The notes under the pieces were generated by a model. It made no database searches and was not told the DNA's origin. It was given only the letters and a program-made list of their open reading frames with translations. From Thermococcus sp. JdF3 (GTDB lineage Archaea > Methanobacteriota_B > Thermococci > Thermococcales > Thermococcaceae), in NCBI RefSeq assembly GCF_012027495.1, contig NZ_SNUK01000002.1:1-64000 (forward strand): a stretch of DNA of 64,000 nucleotides, in the 5' to 3' direction. Below are positions 1-8,084 of the stretch, in pieces. Each line of letters opens with the position of its first letter. The first letter of the stretch is position 1. The translations under genes and the position numbers were made by a program.

Positions 1-3
1 GAT

Positions 4-1269
4 CTAAGAGGGTTCTTCGAACCCCTCGGGGAGGGCCTTCCCCCCATTACCCCTCATCTGGAAGGCCCTAAGACCCTCCAGACTTGGGGTTATGGTTTTC
101 ACGACCTTCCTCAAAATATTAAACGCTCCAACTAAATCCGCATTGAAGGTAAGCCCCGTTGCGGGACACTTAAATAAACCACGAACGAACCTCGCCCCAT
201 CGTGGGGCTTCCCGCAGACAGGGCACGTTTGAGAAGTGAAAGCCTCATTGACCACGATAACCTGAATACCAAACTCCTCAGCAACTTCCTTTAAACGTTT
301 AATGACCGTGTTAAACCGCCACACGTGAGAGAGGATGAAATTCTGCTTCTTACCCTTATCAGAGTTCCGAGCTATTCCCTTGGGATAGCCGACGACGATT
401 TTAGAGACACCCAAATCGTAAAGCCTTCTAACCGTCCCCCTGACTGCCGTGTTAATGTAATGCTTCGCCTGTAGTTTAGCCCTCTCGTGCATTCTCCTGA
501 GCTTTCTGCTCGTCTTAGCACCACTTTTGTTGAGTTTTGATTGATACTCGGCAATCCTCTTCCGCCAGTAGAAGTCAATACTTTTGAGAGGCCTGCCATT
601 CACGAGAAAGCTTTCTCCACTCTCGACATAAACGGCCATTAAATTGTTCACTCCCAAATCAATGCCTGCTGAAAGGCTCCCCTTTGGTTTTCTCGGGAGT
701 TTAACCCATTCCTCGCCCTCAAGTCTTTCCCTGACTTCTGAGAAGGAGATGTGGACATACCACTTCCGCTTTACCTCGTCGTAAGTTATTTCTAACCGCC
801 CCTGCTTGCCTCTCAAGTGTATTCTTCCCTTGAACTGGATTTCCAAGCGTTTGAACTTCCCAAGGCCTTTCAATATGAGTTTGCTCCCTTCAATCCTGTA
901 CTGGTCGTTCCTGAGGATTATGAAGGGTTTTCTCTTCTCGCATTCCTTCAGGTAGTTCGGTGGTTTTGGCTTAAGCCAGTCGGGGAGTTCTCCATTCCGC
1001 TTCTTTCTTGCAAGGGTGAAGAATGAACGCCACGCCTCAGCGTTCTTTCTCGCTATTTGTTGAACCGTTGCAGAACCGATTTCTTTCTTAAACTCCTCAT
1101 AAACAGTTTTTTCAGTCTTTTTAAAGTCCACGATTTGCTCTTGGAAGAACTGTTGTCGCCTGAGGTAGTTTACCCTATTCCAAACTTTGGCTCCAGCGTC
1201 GGCTAACTGGAAGAGGATTTCGTTTTGGGTTTTTGAGGGTTGGAGTTTGAGCGTTACCGAACGCTTCAT
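4..1269 (-). CDS. tnpB: IS200/IS605-family TnpB, RNA-guided nuclease (copy A)
   Basis: 421-residue TnpB/OrfB, the transposon-encoded RNA-guided endonuclease ancestral to Cas12. The split RuvC triad is visible: D204 in GIDLG, E342 in VVNEAF and D378 in FNADLVGA. The zinc ribbon has C349, C352 and C368, but Thr371 stands where a fourth Cys is usual (CPATG). By eye most residues match copy B at 60877-62190. No tnpA lies beside it inside the window, but its 3' end touches the window edge, so the right end and guide-RNA scaffold cannot be seen in full. The last codons form a hairpin-prone GGTTC-GAA-GAACC segment shared with copy B. The ORF is intact, so it is probably functional as a protein. Confidence 0.93.
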   Translation of the reverse strand: MKRSVTLKLQPSKTQNEILFQLADAGAKVWNRVNYLRRQQFFQEQIVDFKKTEKTVYEEFKKEIGSATVQQIARKNAEAWRSFFTLARKKRNGELPDWLKPKPPNYLKECEKRKPFIILRNDQYRIEGSKLILKGLGKFKRLEIQFKGRIHLRGKQGRLEITYDEVKRKWYVHISFSEVRERLEGEEWVKLPRKPKGSLSAGIDLGVNNLMAVYVESGESFLVNGRPLKSIDFYWRKRIAEYQSKLNKSGAKTSRKLRRMHERAKLQAKHYINTAVRGTVRRLYDLGVSKIVVGYPKGIARNSDKGKKQNFILSHVWRFNTVIKRLKEVAEEFGIQVIVVNEAFTSQTCPVCGKPHDGARFVRGLFKCPATGLTFNADLVGAFNILRKVVKTITPSLEGLRAFQMRGNGGKALPEGFEEPS

Positions 1270-1387
1270 CTCAAGTTGTAGTGTGAATTTTAAGCTTTAA
1301 AAAAGTGTTGCTTTCCTGCTGAATGGCTGGTTGGGTTGTTTATTGCATCCCCGCCGTGAACGACGAGGCTTGAGAAGAGAAAAATGT
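1270..1387 (-). mobile_element. Left end of TnpB element copy A
   Basis: The 118 bases upstream of copy A match those upstream of copy B almost base for base when one is reverse-complemented. They contain an imperfect hairpin (arms 1349-1356 and 1361-1368, loop TGAA) and a 13-base block ACATTTTTCTCTT (read on the minus strand, 1375-1387) also found at 60761-60773. Similarity stops beyond that block, which places the element boundary at about 1387, only 14 bases from the stop codon of the next gene. Subterminal hairpins are typical of IS200/IS605 ends. Confidence 0.75.
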
Positions 1388-1400
1388 GTGAAAAAAGAAC

Positions 1401-2642
1401 TCAGAAGAGCCACTGGTTCTCTATGCACTCGTCACAGGGCGGCTTTTCTCCCGCTATGGCCTTGAATTTGGTGTAGATACACTCCGGCAGGCCGAGCGGG
1501 CAGCGGTCCGGGGTGACGCCGGGCCTGACCTTGGTCGGGTCGAGCTTTATCTTGATGTATGCCTCATACTCCTCGACCTTCTTCCAGGGCAGAACTTTGG
1601 CACCGTAGATGACGAGGTTGTCGTAAATCTTGGCGTAGTCGCCGACGACCGCGGTCTCCTTGAGTATGACGTTCTTTCCGACGACGACGCCCTCTCCGAG
1701 GATGCTGTCCTTTATCTCGGAGCGCTCCCTAACGATGTCGTTGCCTATGAGTATGGCGCGCTTGAAGTAGGCCCTGTCCTCAACAACGGTGTTCGGGCCT
1801 ATGTACGTGTAGGCCTTTATCTTGACGCCGTGGCCTATCTTAACCCCCTCGTCGATGCAAACCGGCCCCTGTATCTCAACGTCCTCGGGGACTTCGGCAC
1901 CCTCTTTGATAACGAAATAACCGTTCTCCTTGGCTATCTCATCCATCGCAACCTGGTGGGCGTAGAAGAGGTCGTCCGGGGTTCCGAGGTCAATCCAGTA
2001 GTATCCGCGCGGTATTTTGTGGGCGTAAACAAGCCCCCTGGCCACGTACTTCGGGAGAACCTCGCGCTCGAAGTAGACCTCCTTGTTCTTCGGAATCTCC
2101 TCCAGAACCTTCTTGTTAACCATGTAGATGCCCGCATCGACGAGGTTTGTGCGGGGCCTGTGGGGCTTCTCCTCGAAGTGGGTGACCTGGTTTCCGTCGT
2201 CCAGCTCGACGACTCCGTACTTCTCCGGGTCATAGACCTTGGTAACCGCGACTGTTATGAGGCCGTCGTTCTCTTTGTGGGCCTTGATGAGCTCTTTAAA
2301 GTCGAAGTTCGTGAAAACGTCACCGTAGATAACCAGAAAGTCGTCGTCCACGTAATCTTCCACATTCTTCAGCGCTCCGCCGGTCTCGAGCGGCATCGGG
2401 TCATTGACGAACCGTATCGTTTTGGGGTAGTCGGCCATCTTTTCGTCGATGAACTCCCTTATCTCCCCCCTCATGTAGTGGACGGACAGGATTATCTCAT
2501 CGATCTCCTGGATTTTCTCCAGGCTCTCAAGGAGGTACTGAAGGTTTGGCTTGCCAAGAACCGGGATCATGGGCTTGGGTCTGGTCGATGAGAGCGGCCT
2601 TAACCTCGTTCCAAAACCGCCAGCAAGAATAACTGCCTTCAT
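1401..2642 (-). CDS. Sugar-phosphate nucleotidyltransferase (NDP-sugar pyrophosphorylase)
   Basis: 413-residue cytoplasmic enzyme expected to make an NDP-sugar from NTP and a sugar-1-phosphate for glycan or glycolipid synthesis. Residues 1-25 carry the nucleotide-binding signature AGGFGTRLRPL...RPKPM; the C-terminal half has the hexapeptide-like pattern of a left-handed beta helix. The substrate (mannose-1-P or glucose-1-P) cannot be read from sequence. The ATG at 2642 is chosen because GGTGAT sits just upstream; a longer frame to 2693 lacks such a site. An unusual feature is a C-terminal cluster C381, C388, C403, C406, which could bind a metal or Fe-S centre. TATA-like AT-rich sequence lies around 2690-2705. 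Confidence 0.85.
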   Translation of the reverse strand: MKAVILAGGFGTRLRPLSSTRPKPMIPVLGKPNLQYLLESLEKIQEIDEIILSVHYMRGEIREFIDEKMADYPKTIRFVNDPMPLETGGALKNVEDYVDDDFLVIYGDVFTNFDFKELIKAHKENDGLITVAVTKVYDPEKYGVVELDDGNQVTHFEEKPHRPRTNLVDAGIYMVNKKVLEEIPKNKEVYFEREVLPKYVARGLVYAHKIPRGYYWIDLGTPDDLFYAHQVAMDEIAKENGYFVIKEGAEVPEDVEIQGPVCIDEGVKIGHGVKIKAYTYIGPNTVVEDRAYFKRAILIGNDIVRERSEIKDSILGEGVVVGKNVILKETAVVGDYAKIYDNLVIYGAKVLPWKKVEEYEAYIKIKLDPTKVRPGVTPDRCPLGLPECIYTKFKAIAGEKPPCDECIENQWLF

Positions 2643-2830
2643 GGTATCACCATTTACCCTTTCAACAAAGGGTTTTATATGTTTTACGGCCATAAAATAT
2701 ATAACCGGCGGTGGCAGGTTTAACTGACGGTGAAAAGTTCGAAAAATCCGCGTTTAGGCCCCCACATGAGTGTTTTGCCCCAAAAATCGGGGTTTAATCG
2801 CGGAAAAAATATAAGTTCTGTAAGGGCCCA

Positions 2831-3100
2831 TCACGGTTTCGATACCCTGTCCTTCCCACCGAGCCTGAAATCTGAGAGCTGATATACCTTCCCCTTGAAG
2901 CGGAAGCAGGTGCCGGGGCAAACGCTCTTAAGGGGGCAGGTGGCGCAGGCGCTCTCCCCCGCCTCCACCCGCTCCAGGTAGCCGAGGTCGGCCAGCACCT
3001 CCATGGCGCCGACGACCTCATCCCTCGGAACGTCCAGCTCCCGGGCTATCCCGTCTATGCTCCTCCCTTCCTCCAGCAGTGCCAGGATCCTCTCCAGCAT
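2831..3100 (-). CDS. feoC: FeoC-like winged-helix protein with four-cysteine motif
   Basis: 89 residues. The N-terminal half (about 1-45) is a small winged-helix (EGRSIDGIARELDVPRDEVVGAME). It is followed by C52, C55, C61 and C65, spaced like the Fe-S or metal-binding loop of FeoC proteins. FeoC is thought to sense iron or oxygen and to adjust FeoB stability or feo transcription. It is the last gene of a feoA-feoB-feoC operon, starting 9 bases after the feoB stop with the ribosome site AGGTG. The symbol rests on position plus the Cys motif. Confidence 0.78.
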   Translation of the reverse strand: MLERILALLEEGRSIDGIARELDVPRDEVVGAMEVLADLGYLERVEAGESACATCPLKSVCPGTCFRFKGKVYQLSDFRLGGKDRVSKP

Positions 3101-3109
3101 TCCAACACC

Positions 3110-5086
3110 TCAGTAGCCCAGCGCCGTCCCCACGTTCCATATCAGGATTCCAACGAGCGACGCGAGGCCGATCATGTAAACCACTGTGAAGGCGGCCCAT
3201 TTCCAGTTGCTCTCGGCTCTAACGGCGCCTATCGTGGCTATGCACGGGATGTAGAGGGTGGTGACCATGCCGAGCACGTAGGCCTGGAGCGGTGTCATTG
3301 CTCCCACTATGGCCTCCTCGCTTCCGTAGATTATTCCGTAGGTTGATATGACGTTCTCCTTGGCGATTATCCCGAACAGCAGGCTAACCGCCGCCTTCCA
3401 GTCGAGGCCCATGAGACGCATGTACGGCTCGAAGAACATGCCGAGCCTCTCCGCGTAGCTTCCTCCTGTGCCCATCTGCACGGGATAGCTGCTGAGGTAC
3501 CAGATGGCCATCGAGCCGAGCAGGATTATGGTTCCCGCCTTCTTTATGAACTCCTTGCTCCTCTCCCACGAGTGGAGTGTTACCGTCTTCCACGACGGGA
3601 TGAGGTACTCCGGTAGCTCGATGATGAAGGGGCTCTCCTCGCCCCTGATAACGAACCTGCTCAGGAGCCAGGCCACGAGGAGGGCGAGCAGCACCGCCGT
3701 GGCGTAGATGCTCACCGCGACGAGTGCCTGGTGACTGGCGAAGAAAGCCCCCGCCAGGAAGCTTATGACGCTCAGCCTGGCGCTGCAGGGTATCAGCGGG
3801 TTGACGAGCATGGTCAGCAGTCTGTCTCTCTCGTCATCGAGGGTTCTCGTGGCCATCACCGCGGGGACGTTGCAACCGAAGGCGAGCACCAGGGGAATGA
3901 AGCTCTTGCCCGGCAGGCCGAACTTCCTCATTATGCGCTCCATGACCACAGCCGCCCTGGCCATGTATCCAACGTCCTCGAGGACGGAGAGGGCCAGGAA
4001 CAGCAGGAAGACGAGCGGGAAGAAGCTGAGCACGGAACCAACACCCGCTATGATTCCATCGACCAGGAGTCCCCTCAGAGCCTCGTTTGCTATATGCGGC
4101 GCGAGCCATTCCCCGAAAGCCGCGAAAGCATCGTCGAGGTATCCCTGGAGGGGCAGCCCGACGGCGAACACGAATTTGAACATGAGGTAGAAGACGCCAA
4201 AGAGTATGAGGAGGCCGTAGACGGGGTGCGTGAGGAACCTGTCGAGCTGGTCGCTGAAGCTCTCGCCTTCCACCTTTGTGTACCGCACAAAGCGGTGCAT
4301 GAGCCTGTCGATGAACTCGTACTTCTGGCTGGCGATTATAAGGTCCATCGCGCGCTTGTAGCGCTCTTCAACCTCCGCTATGTGTCCCATTATCTCGTCG
4401 AGCTTTGCACTGCCGAGGTGTCTGAGGATGAGCTTTATGACCCCATCGTCGCGCTGAAGGAGCTTTATCGCAAGCCAGCGGAGGTTGTACTCCTCCCCCA
4501 GTTCGGTGTCCCTGAGAACAGCCATTATGTGCTCTATCTCCCTCTCGACCTCCGGGTCGTACCGCGGGATCACGGGCCTCTCCTTCAGCATCCCGTTGGC
4601 CATCAGGTGTATCTTCTCCTTCAGCTCGTCGAGGCCGGCGCCTTCCTTCGCGCTCATGGCCACCACTGGAACGCCGAGAACCTCCTCCATCCTCTTCACG
4701 TTTATCTCGATACCGTGTTTCTCGGCCAGGTCTATCTTGTTGAGGGCTATGATAACGTTGTTGAGACCCATCTCCAGTATCTCCATGGTGAGGAAGAGGT
4801 TTCGCATGAGGGCTGTTGCGTCGATGACGTTCACGACCACGTCGGCGCTCCCCTTCAGGAGGAAGTCCCTCGCGACGAGTTCGTCGATGGAGTGGGCCGT
4901 GAGGGAGTACGTGCCCGGGAGGTCAACTACAAGAAACTTCTGTCCCCGGTATTCCAGTATTCCCTCCTTTTTCTCGACCGTAACGCCGGGCCAGTTGCCA
5001 ACGTGCTGCCTCATCCCGGTCAGTGCGTTAAATATGGTCGTTTTTCCGACGTTGGGGTTCCCTGCCAGTGCAATGACCTTCATCAT
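3110..5086 (-). CDS. feoB: Ferrous iron transporter FeoB
   Basis: 658-residue membrane GTPase that imports Fe(II). The N-terminal G domain shows G1 GNPNVGKTT (residues 9-17), the G3 motif DLPGTYSL and the G4 motif NKID. A helical region follows, then a membrane part with two gate-like repeats containing conserved Cys (FGCNVPAVMATR and NPLIPCSARL). The ATG at 5086 is preceded by GAGGTGG; the frame opens slightly earlier. It lies 10 bases downstream of feoA and 9 upstream of feoC, so the three are one transcript. Length is normal for the family. Confidence 0.97.
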   Translation of the reverse strand: MMKVIALAGNPNVGKTTIFNALTGMRQHVGNWPGVTVEKKEGILEYRGQKFLVVDLPGTYSLTAHSIDELVARDFLLKGSADVVVNVIDATALMRNLFLTMEILEMGLNNVIIALNKIDLAEKHGIEINVKRMEEVLGVPVVAMSAKEGAGLDELKEKIHLMANGMLKERPVIPRYDPEVEREIEHIMAVLRDTELGEEYNLRWLAIKLLQRDDGVIKLILRHLGSAKLDEIMGHIAEVEERYKRAMDLIIASQKYEFIDRLMHRFVRYTKVEGESFSDQLDRFLTHPVYGLLILFGVFYLMFKFVFAVGLPLQGYLDDAFAAFGEWLAPHIANEALRGLLVDGIIAGVGSVLSFFPLVFLLFLALSVLEDVGYMARAAVVMERIMRKFGLPGKSFIPLVLAFGCNVPAVMATRTLDDERDRLLTMLVNPLIPCSARLSVISFLAGAFFASHQALVAVSIYATAVLLALLVAWLLSRFVIRGEESPFIIELPEYLIPSWKTVTLHSWERSKEFIKKAGTIILLGSMAIWYLSSYPVQMGTGGSYAERLGMFFEPYMRLMGLDWKAAVSLLFGIIAKENVISTYGIIYGSEEAIVGAMTPLQAYVLGMVTTLYIPCIATIGAVRAESNWKWAAFTVVYMIGLASLVGILIWNVGTALGY

Positions 5087-5096
5087 GACGGCCACC

Positions 5097-5324
5097 TCAC
5101 AGTTTTCGTATCATGACCTTCGCCGCCATTCCCCTGCCGATAGCGAAGCGCACGCCGCCGACGGAGATGATTATCGGGCCGTACTGGTGGGACTCGATTA
5201 TTTGAACCGTCGCTCCGGGGGTGAGGCCCATGCCCACAAGCCGCTGCCTTGCGGTGGGGCCGCCAAGGATGTTCACCACAATCCCCCTGTCCCCGGGTCT
5301 GAGTGCGTTTAAAGGTACAATCAT
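5097..5324 (-). CDS. feoA: FeoA, SH3-like partner of FeoB
   Basis: 75-residue cytosolic FeoA, an SH3-like domain that modulates FeoB. The family pattern LRPGDRG...ILGGPTARQRLVGMGLTPGATV is present. The ATG at 5324 is chosen because GGTGAT lies a few bases upstream; two earlier in-frame starts overlap that site. It is the first gene of the feoABC operon. Its promoter region contains a TTAGG/CCTAA palindrome and a TATA-like element, listed separately. Confidence 0.93.
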   Translation of the reverse strand: MIVPLNALRPGDRGIVVNILGGPTARQRLVGMGLTPGATVQIIESHQYGPIIISVGGVRFAIGRGMAAKVMIRKL

Positions 5325-5335
5325 GAGCATCACCG

Positions 5336-5349
5336 TTAGGCTTTCCTAA
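5336..5349. promoter_or_regulatory. Candidate DtxR/IdeR-type operator of the feo operon
   Basis: Perfect inverted repeat TTAGG-CTTT-CCTAA between the feoA TATA-like box and its start codon, about where transcription should begin. TTAGG...CCTAA matches the core of DtxR/IdeR-family iron-dependent repressor sites. Inference: metal-loaded repressor would block feoABC when iron is plentiful. No dtxR gene is in the window. Confidence 0.6.
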
Positions 5350-5373
5350 TTCGATATTCCAATCCCTCGATGA

Positions 5374-5383
5374 CCTTAAAAAG
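5374..5383 (-). promoter_or_regulatory. TATA-like box of feoABC
   Basis: On the minus strand the segment reads CTTTTTAAGG, preceded by AAAG as a possible BRE. It lies about 25-30 bases upstream of the palindrome at 5336-5349, so the start site would fall on the operator. Confidence 0.45.
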
Positions 5384-5545
5384 CTTTGGTGGGCCTAACA
5401 AAATCGGGGAGTTCGAAATCAGAAATCCGCGGGTTCTAAGACGCCCCGGGAAGGTGTTCTCAGGGGATGCGGAATTTAAAACTTCGGAAAGGTATTTAAG
5501 GGATTGGAGAGAATACAACAAGTTGAATTTCGGAGGTGTGTTATC

Positions 5546-5908
5546 ATGGAGGAGACTCCACCTGAAGAACCCAAGAAGACGTCCCTCGGCATGGATGAGA
5601 ACCTTGAGGGACTGCTTGCCTATCTTGCCTGGTGGATTACAGGGATAATATTCCTGGTGCTTGAGAAGGAGAGCGATTTCGTCCGTTTCCATGCTATGCA
5701 GTCGACGATAACCTTCATAGGCATCACTGTGCTCCAGGTGATCCTCAGCTTCATTCCCTACATAGGGGGCATCATCGCCTGGCTCCTGGGAATCGTGGGA
5801 TTTATCCTCTGGATCCTCGGCATGGTGAAGGCCTACCAGGGCGAGCGCTACAAGTTCCCCATCGTCGGCAACCTGGCCGAAGAGTGGATGGGGAAGGTCA
5901 ACGTCTGA
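5546..5908 (+). CDS. DUF4870-type small membrane protein
   Basis: 120 residues: a short acidic and charged N-terminus (1-20), then about three hydrophobic helices (LLAYLAWWITGIIFLVLE; ITFIGITVLQVILSFI; GGIIAWLLGIVGFILWILGMV). The spacing and the motif VRFHAMQS are typical of DUF4870/Tic20-like proteins, whose function is unknown. The ATG at 5546 has a strong GGAGGTG site. TATA-like ATTTAAAA lies near 5474-5481. It is divergent from the feo operon and followed by a hairpin terminator. Confidence 0.8.
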   Translation: MEETPPEEPKKTSLGMDENLEGLLAYLAWWITGIIFLVLEKESDFVRFHAMQSTITFIGITVLQVILSFIPYIGGIIAWLLGIVGFILWILGMVKAYQGERYKFPIVGNLAEEWMGKVNV

Positions 5909-5935
5909 GGCTTAGCTTTTTAAGCCTCCTTTTTT
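5907..5935 (+). terminator. Hairpin plus T-run after the DUF4870 gene
   Basis: A perfect 8-bp stem GAGGCTTA/TAAGCCTC (5907-5914 and 5921-5928) with a six-base loop is followed by a run of T. The loop and right arm (CTTTTTAAG) also resemble a TATA box 25-30 bases before the start at 5946, so the same bases may serve as promoter of the next gene. Confidence 0.5.
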
Positions 5936-5945
5936 ACCCCACCCC

Positions 5946-6746
5946 ATGATGGGCATAGAGAGCGTGGTTGAGGAGATAGCGAGGTTTTCCAGGGAACTCG
6001 GGCTTTATAAAAAACGCATACTCGTCATGTTTTCGGGCGGGAAGGACAGCTCACTGGCCCTCCATATCCTTAAGGAGGCAGGTCTTGAGGTCTCCGCGCT
6101 GACCTTCTTCCACCGCTGGAGCTGGAGGGAAACCCTGAACTGGGCGATGGGTTTTACCAAAAAACTCGGAGTTGAACACTACCTCGTTGATGTTACGGAC
6201 GGCCTCCTCCGTGAGGCAACCGGGAGGAAGGGGCCGATCTGCATAAACTGCAAGAAGGTGATGCTCTGGAACGCCAAATGGTTCGCCCTCAACAACGGCT
6301 TTGACGTCCTTGCCAAGGGGGACAACGCCAACGATAAGATAATAGGCGCCCTGCTGGACCAGTGCAAAGGCGATATAAGACTCTGCGACATACCGAAGAT
6401 TGGGATTCCATTCTTCAGGCCGCTGGTAAAGTACACCGCCGAGGAAGTCGAAAGGCTGGCCGATGAGGTGGGGATAAGACCCTACCGCATGTACGAGCAC
6501 GCGAGGAGGAGGCAGTGGCGCGAGGGCTGTCCGCTCCAGTACATAGACCGCGAGGAGGTCGTCACGGAGGAGCTCATGAACCTGGTCTTCAGGGTGAACT
6601 ACGAGGTGAGCAAAATCGCCAGAGCGAGGAAGGTCCGCGTGAGCGTAAGAGTTCCGAGTTTTGAGGTCATGTGCTGGGACTGCGATGAGGGAACCCTCAG
6701 GGAGGTGGGGAGGGTTACCTCGATGTTCGGGGGGAAAGGAAAATGA
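5946..6746 (+). CDS. PP-loop ATP pyrophosphatase, possible sulfur-transfer or modification enzyme
   Basis: 266-residue PP-loop protein with SGGKDSS at residues 30-36, the ATP-binding loop that adenylates a substrate in tRNA-thiolation, QueC-like and LarE-like enzymes. Cysteines are conserved-looking in pairs: C99/C102 (CINC), C140, C147, C195 and C243/C246 (CWDC), which suggests a metal or Fe-S site or persulfide carriers. The substrate is unknown. It overlaps the next gene by four bases (ATGA), so it is co-translated with a PurM/HypE-like protein. The promoter may overlap the hairpin just upstream. Confidence 0.8.
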   Translation: MMGIESVVEEIARFSRELGLYKKRILVMFSGGKDSSLALHILKEAGLEVSALTFFHRWSWRETLNWAMGFTKKLGVEHYLVDVTDGLLREATGRKGPICINCKKVMLWNAKWFALNNGFDVLAKGDNANDKIIGALLDQCKGDIRLCDIPKIGIPFFRPLVKYTAEEVERLADEVGIRPYRMYEHARRRQWREGCPLQYIDREEVVTEELMNLVFRVNYEVSKIARARKVRVSVRVPSFEVMCWDCDEGTLREVGRVTSMFGGKGK

Positions 6747-7741
6747 GGCTTCCTCTGGGGAAGATACGAAACGACGTCCTGCACGATGTTGTATTCCCAA
6801 ACCTGGGCGTGGAGGATATGAAGGTGGTATACGGGCCCGGGGAGGGCTTTGACTCGGCCGTCCTCGAATACGACGACGAGCATTACCTTGTAGTCGCCAC
6901 CGACCCCACACTGGGCGTCCCCGGGGAAACCTTCGGCTTCTTTACCTACCACTTCGCGGCCAGCGATGTGGCGGTTTTCGGGGCGAGGCCGAGGTGGCTG
7001 GTGGTTGATATCCTCCTTCCCCCCGGAAGCGAGAGGGGCTTTCTCGAAAAGACGATGCGCGACTTAAACACGGAATGCCGGAAGTACGGGAGCGCGATAA
7101 TCGGCGGCCACACGGGCGTTTATCCGAGCGTAGCCGAGCCCACCTCAACGACCACGGCAATGGGTCTTGTGAAGAAAGACCAACTGAGGCTTCCGCTTGC
7201 AAAGCCCGGCGACAGAATAGTCGTGACCGGCAAGGTCGGTCTTGAGTTCGCGGTCTCCGCGGCGTACTTCCGGGAGGACGAGCTTAGAAAGCTCCTCTCT
7301 TTCAGGGAAATTCAGCTCCTCAAGGGGCTCTACCGCTTCGAAACCGCGGTTCCGGATTCCCTCGTGGCCGGACCCTTTGTCAGGGGCATGCACGACGCCA
7401 CTGAGGGTGGTTTAACCGCCCTCCACGAGATAGCGGATAATTCCGGGCTGGGATTCAGAGTCTACGCCGAAAAACTCCAGCTCGACCCCCTCGTGGAGAA
7501 GGTTCTCGACTTCTACGGCCTCGATCCGTGGGGCGTTTCGTCCACCGGCACGGTAATAGCGATAACACCTCCGGAAAACATAGATTCCCTAATTAAAGAA
7601 TTCAATAAAAATGGAATTGTTGCATTTGAACTCGGCGAGTTCACCGCCGATAAGAAGCGCATCCTAATCGAAAACGGGGAAGAAAGGGAGTTTCCAACGT
7701 TTAAGAACGACCCCTACGTGGAGCTGTACGGCAAACGATAA
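6743..7741 (+). CDS. AIR synthase-related (PurM/HypE/SelD superfamily) protein
   Basis: 332 residues of the AIRS superfamily, ATP-dependent enzymes that phosphorylate or activate carbonyl, carbamoyl or selenide groups. Visible features are an N-terminal glycine-rich GPGEGFDSAVL, the Asp-rich VVATDPTLGVP, GGHTGVYPS and the C-terminal HDATEGGLTALHEIA typical of HypE and SelD. It is not purM itself: no purine genes are near, and it is translationally coupled to the PP-loop gene. The pairing suggests a two-step ATP-dependent modification; the substrate is unknown. Confidence 0.82.
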   Translation: MRLPLGKIRNDVLHDVVFPNLGVEDMKVVYGPGEGFDSAVLEYDDEHYLVVATDPTLGVPGETFGFFTYHFAASDVAVFGARPRWLVVDILLPPGSERGFLEKTMRDLNTECRKYGSAIIGGHTGVYPSVAEPTSTTTAMGLVKKDQLRLPLAKPGDRIVVTGKVGLEFAVSAAYFREDELRKLLSFREIQLLKGLYRFETAVPDSLVAGPFVRGMHDATEGGLTALHEIADNSGLGFRVYAEKLQLDPLVEKVLDFYGLDPWGVSSTGTVIAITPPENIDSLIKEFNKNGIVAFELGEFTADKKRILIENGEEREFPTFKNDPYVELYGKR

Positions 7742-7766
7742 ATAGGGGAAAGTGATATCCCCAACC

Positions 7767-8084
7767 ATGAGCACTGATCTCATAAAGAAAGTCATCCTAG
7801 ACGTGGCCCGGGAACTGGGTCTTGAGATTGAGGAGGTAATTCTCTTCGGCTCCCGTGCGAAAGGCACCTTTAGACGGGACAGCGATTGGGACGTCCTGGT
7901 TATCCTCTCAAAACCCGTGGAAAGAAAAATGGAACTTGAGGCATACAAACGGATACACAGGGAACTCCTGTTCAAGGGAATTAAAATAGACCCCATTTTT
8001 ATCTCCCGGGATGAGCTGGAACGGGTCAGGGACGATACCGGCTTTGTTTACTACTATGCCCTGAGGGAGGGTGTGAAGATTTGA
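7767..8084 (+). CDS. mntA: MNT-family nucleotidyltransferase antitoxin
   Basis: 105-residue minimal nucleotidyltransferase with the signature GS-x10-DWD (GSRAKG...DSDWDVL). In HEPN/MNT (type VII) toxin-antitoxin systems this protein neutralises the HEPN toxin by adding AMP to it. The ATG at 7767 is chosen; AGTGAT about ten bases upstream is the likely ribosome site, and a GTG at 7752 is less likely. The stop codon overlaps the TTG start of the HEPN gene. Confidence 0.85.
   Translation: MSTDLIKKVILDVARELGLEIEEVILFGSRAKGTFRRDSDWDVLVILSKPVERKMELEAYKRIHRELLFKGIKIDPIFISRDELERVRDDTGFVYYYALREGVKI

Noticed and set aside
2760-2830. CCCC-AAAAATC-GGGG hairpin after feoC as a terminator
   Set aside because: Short stem and no T-run on the minus strand after it; too weak to list.
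3731-5116. 461-codon plus-strand open frame opposite feoB
   Set aside because: Antisense shadow of a certain gene; composition is Glu/Val/His-rich as expected from reverse reading of G/C-rich codons, with no ribosome site.
5336-5692. 118-codon minus-strand frame upstream of feoA
   Set aside because: Overlaps the operator, promoter and the DUF4870 gene; no ribosome site or family resemblance.
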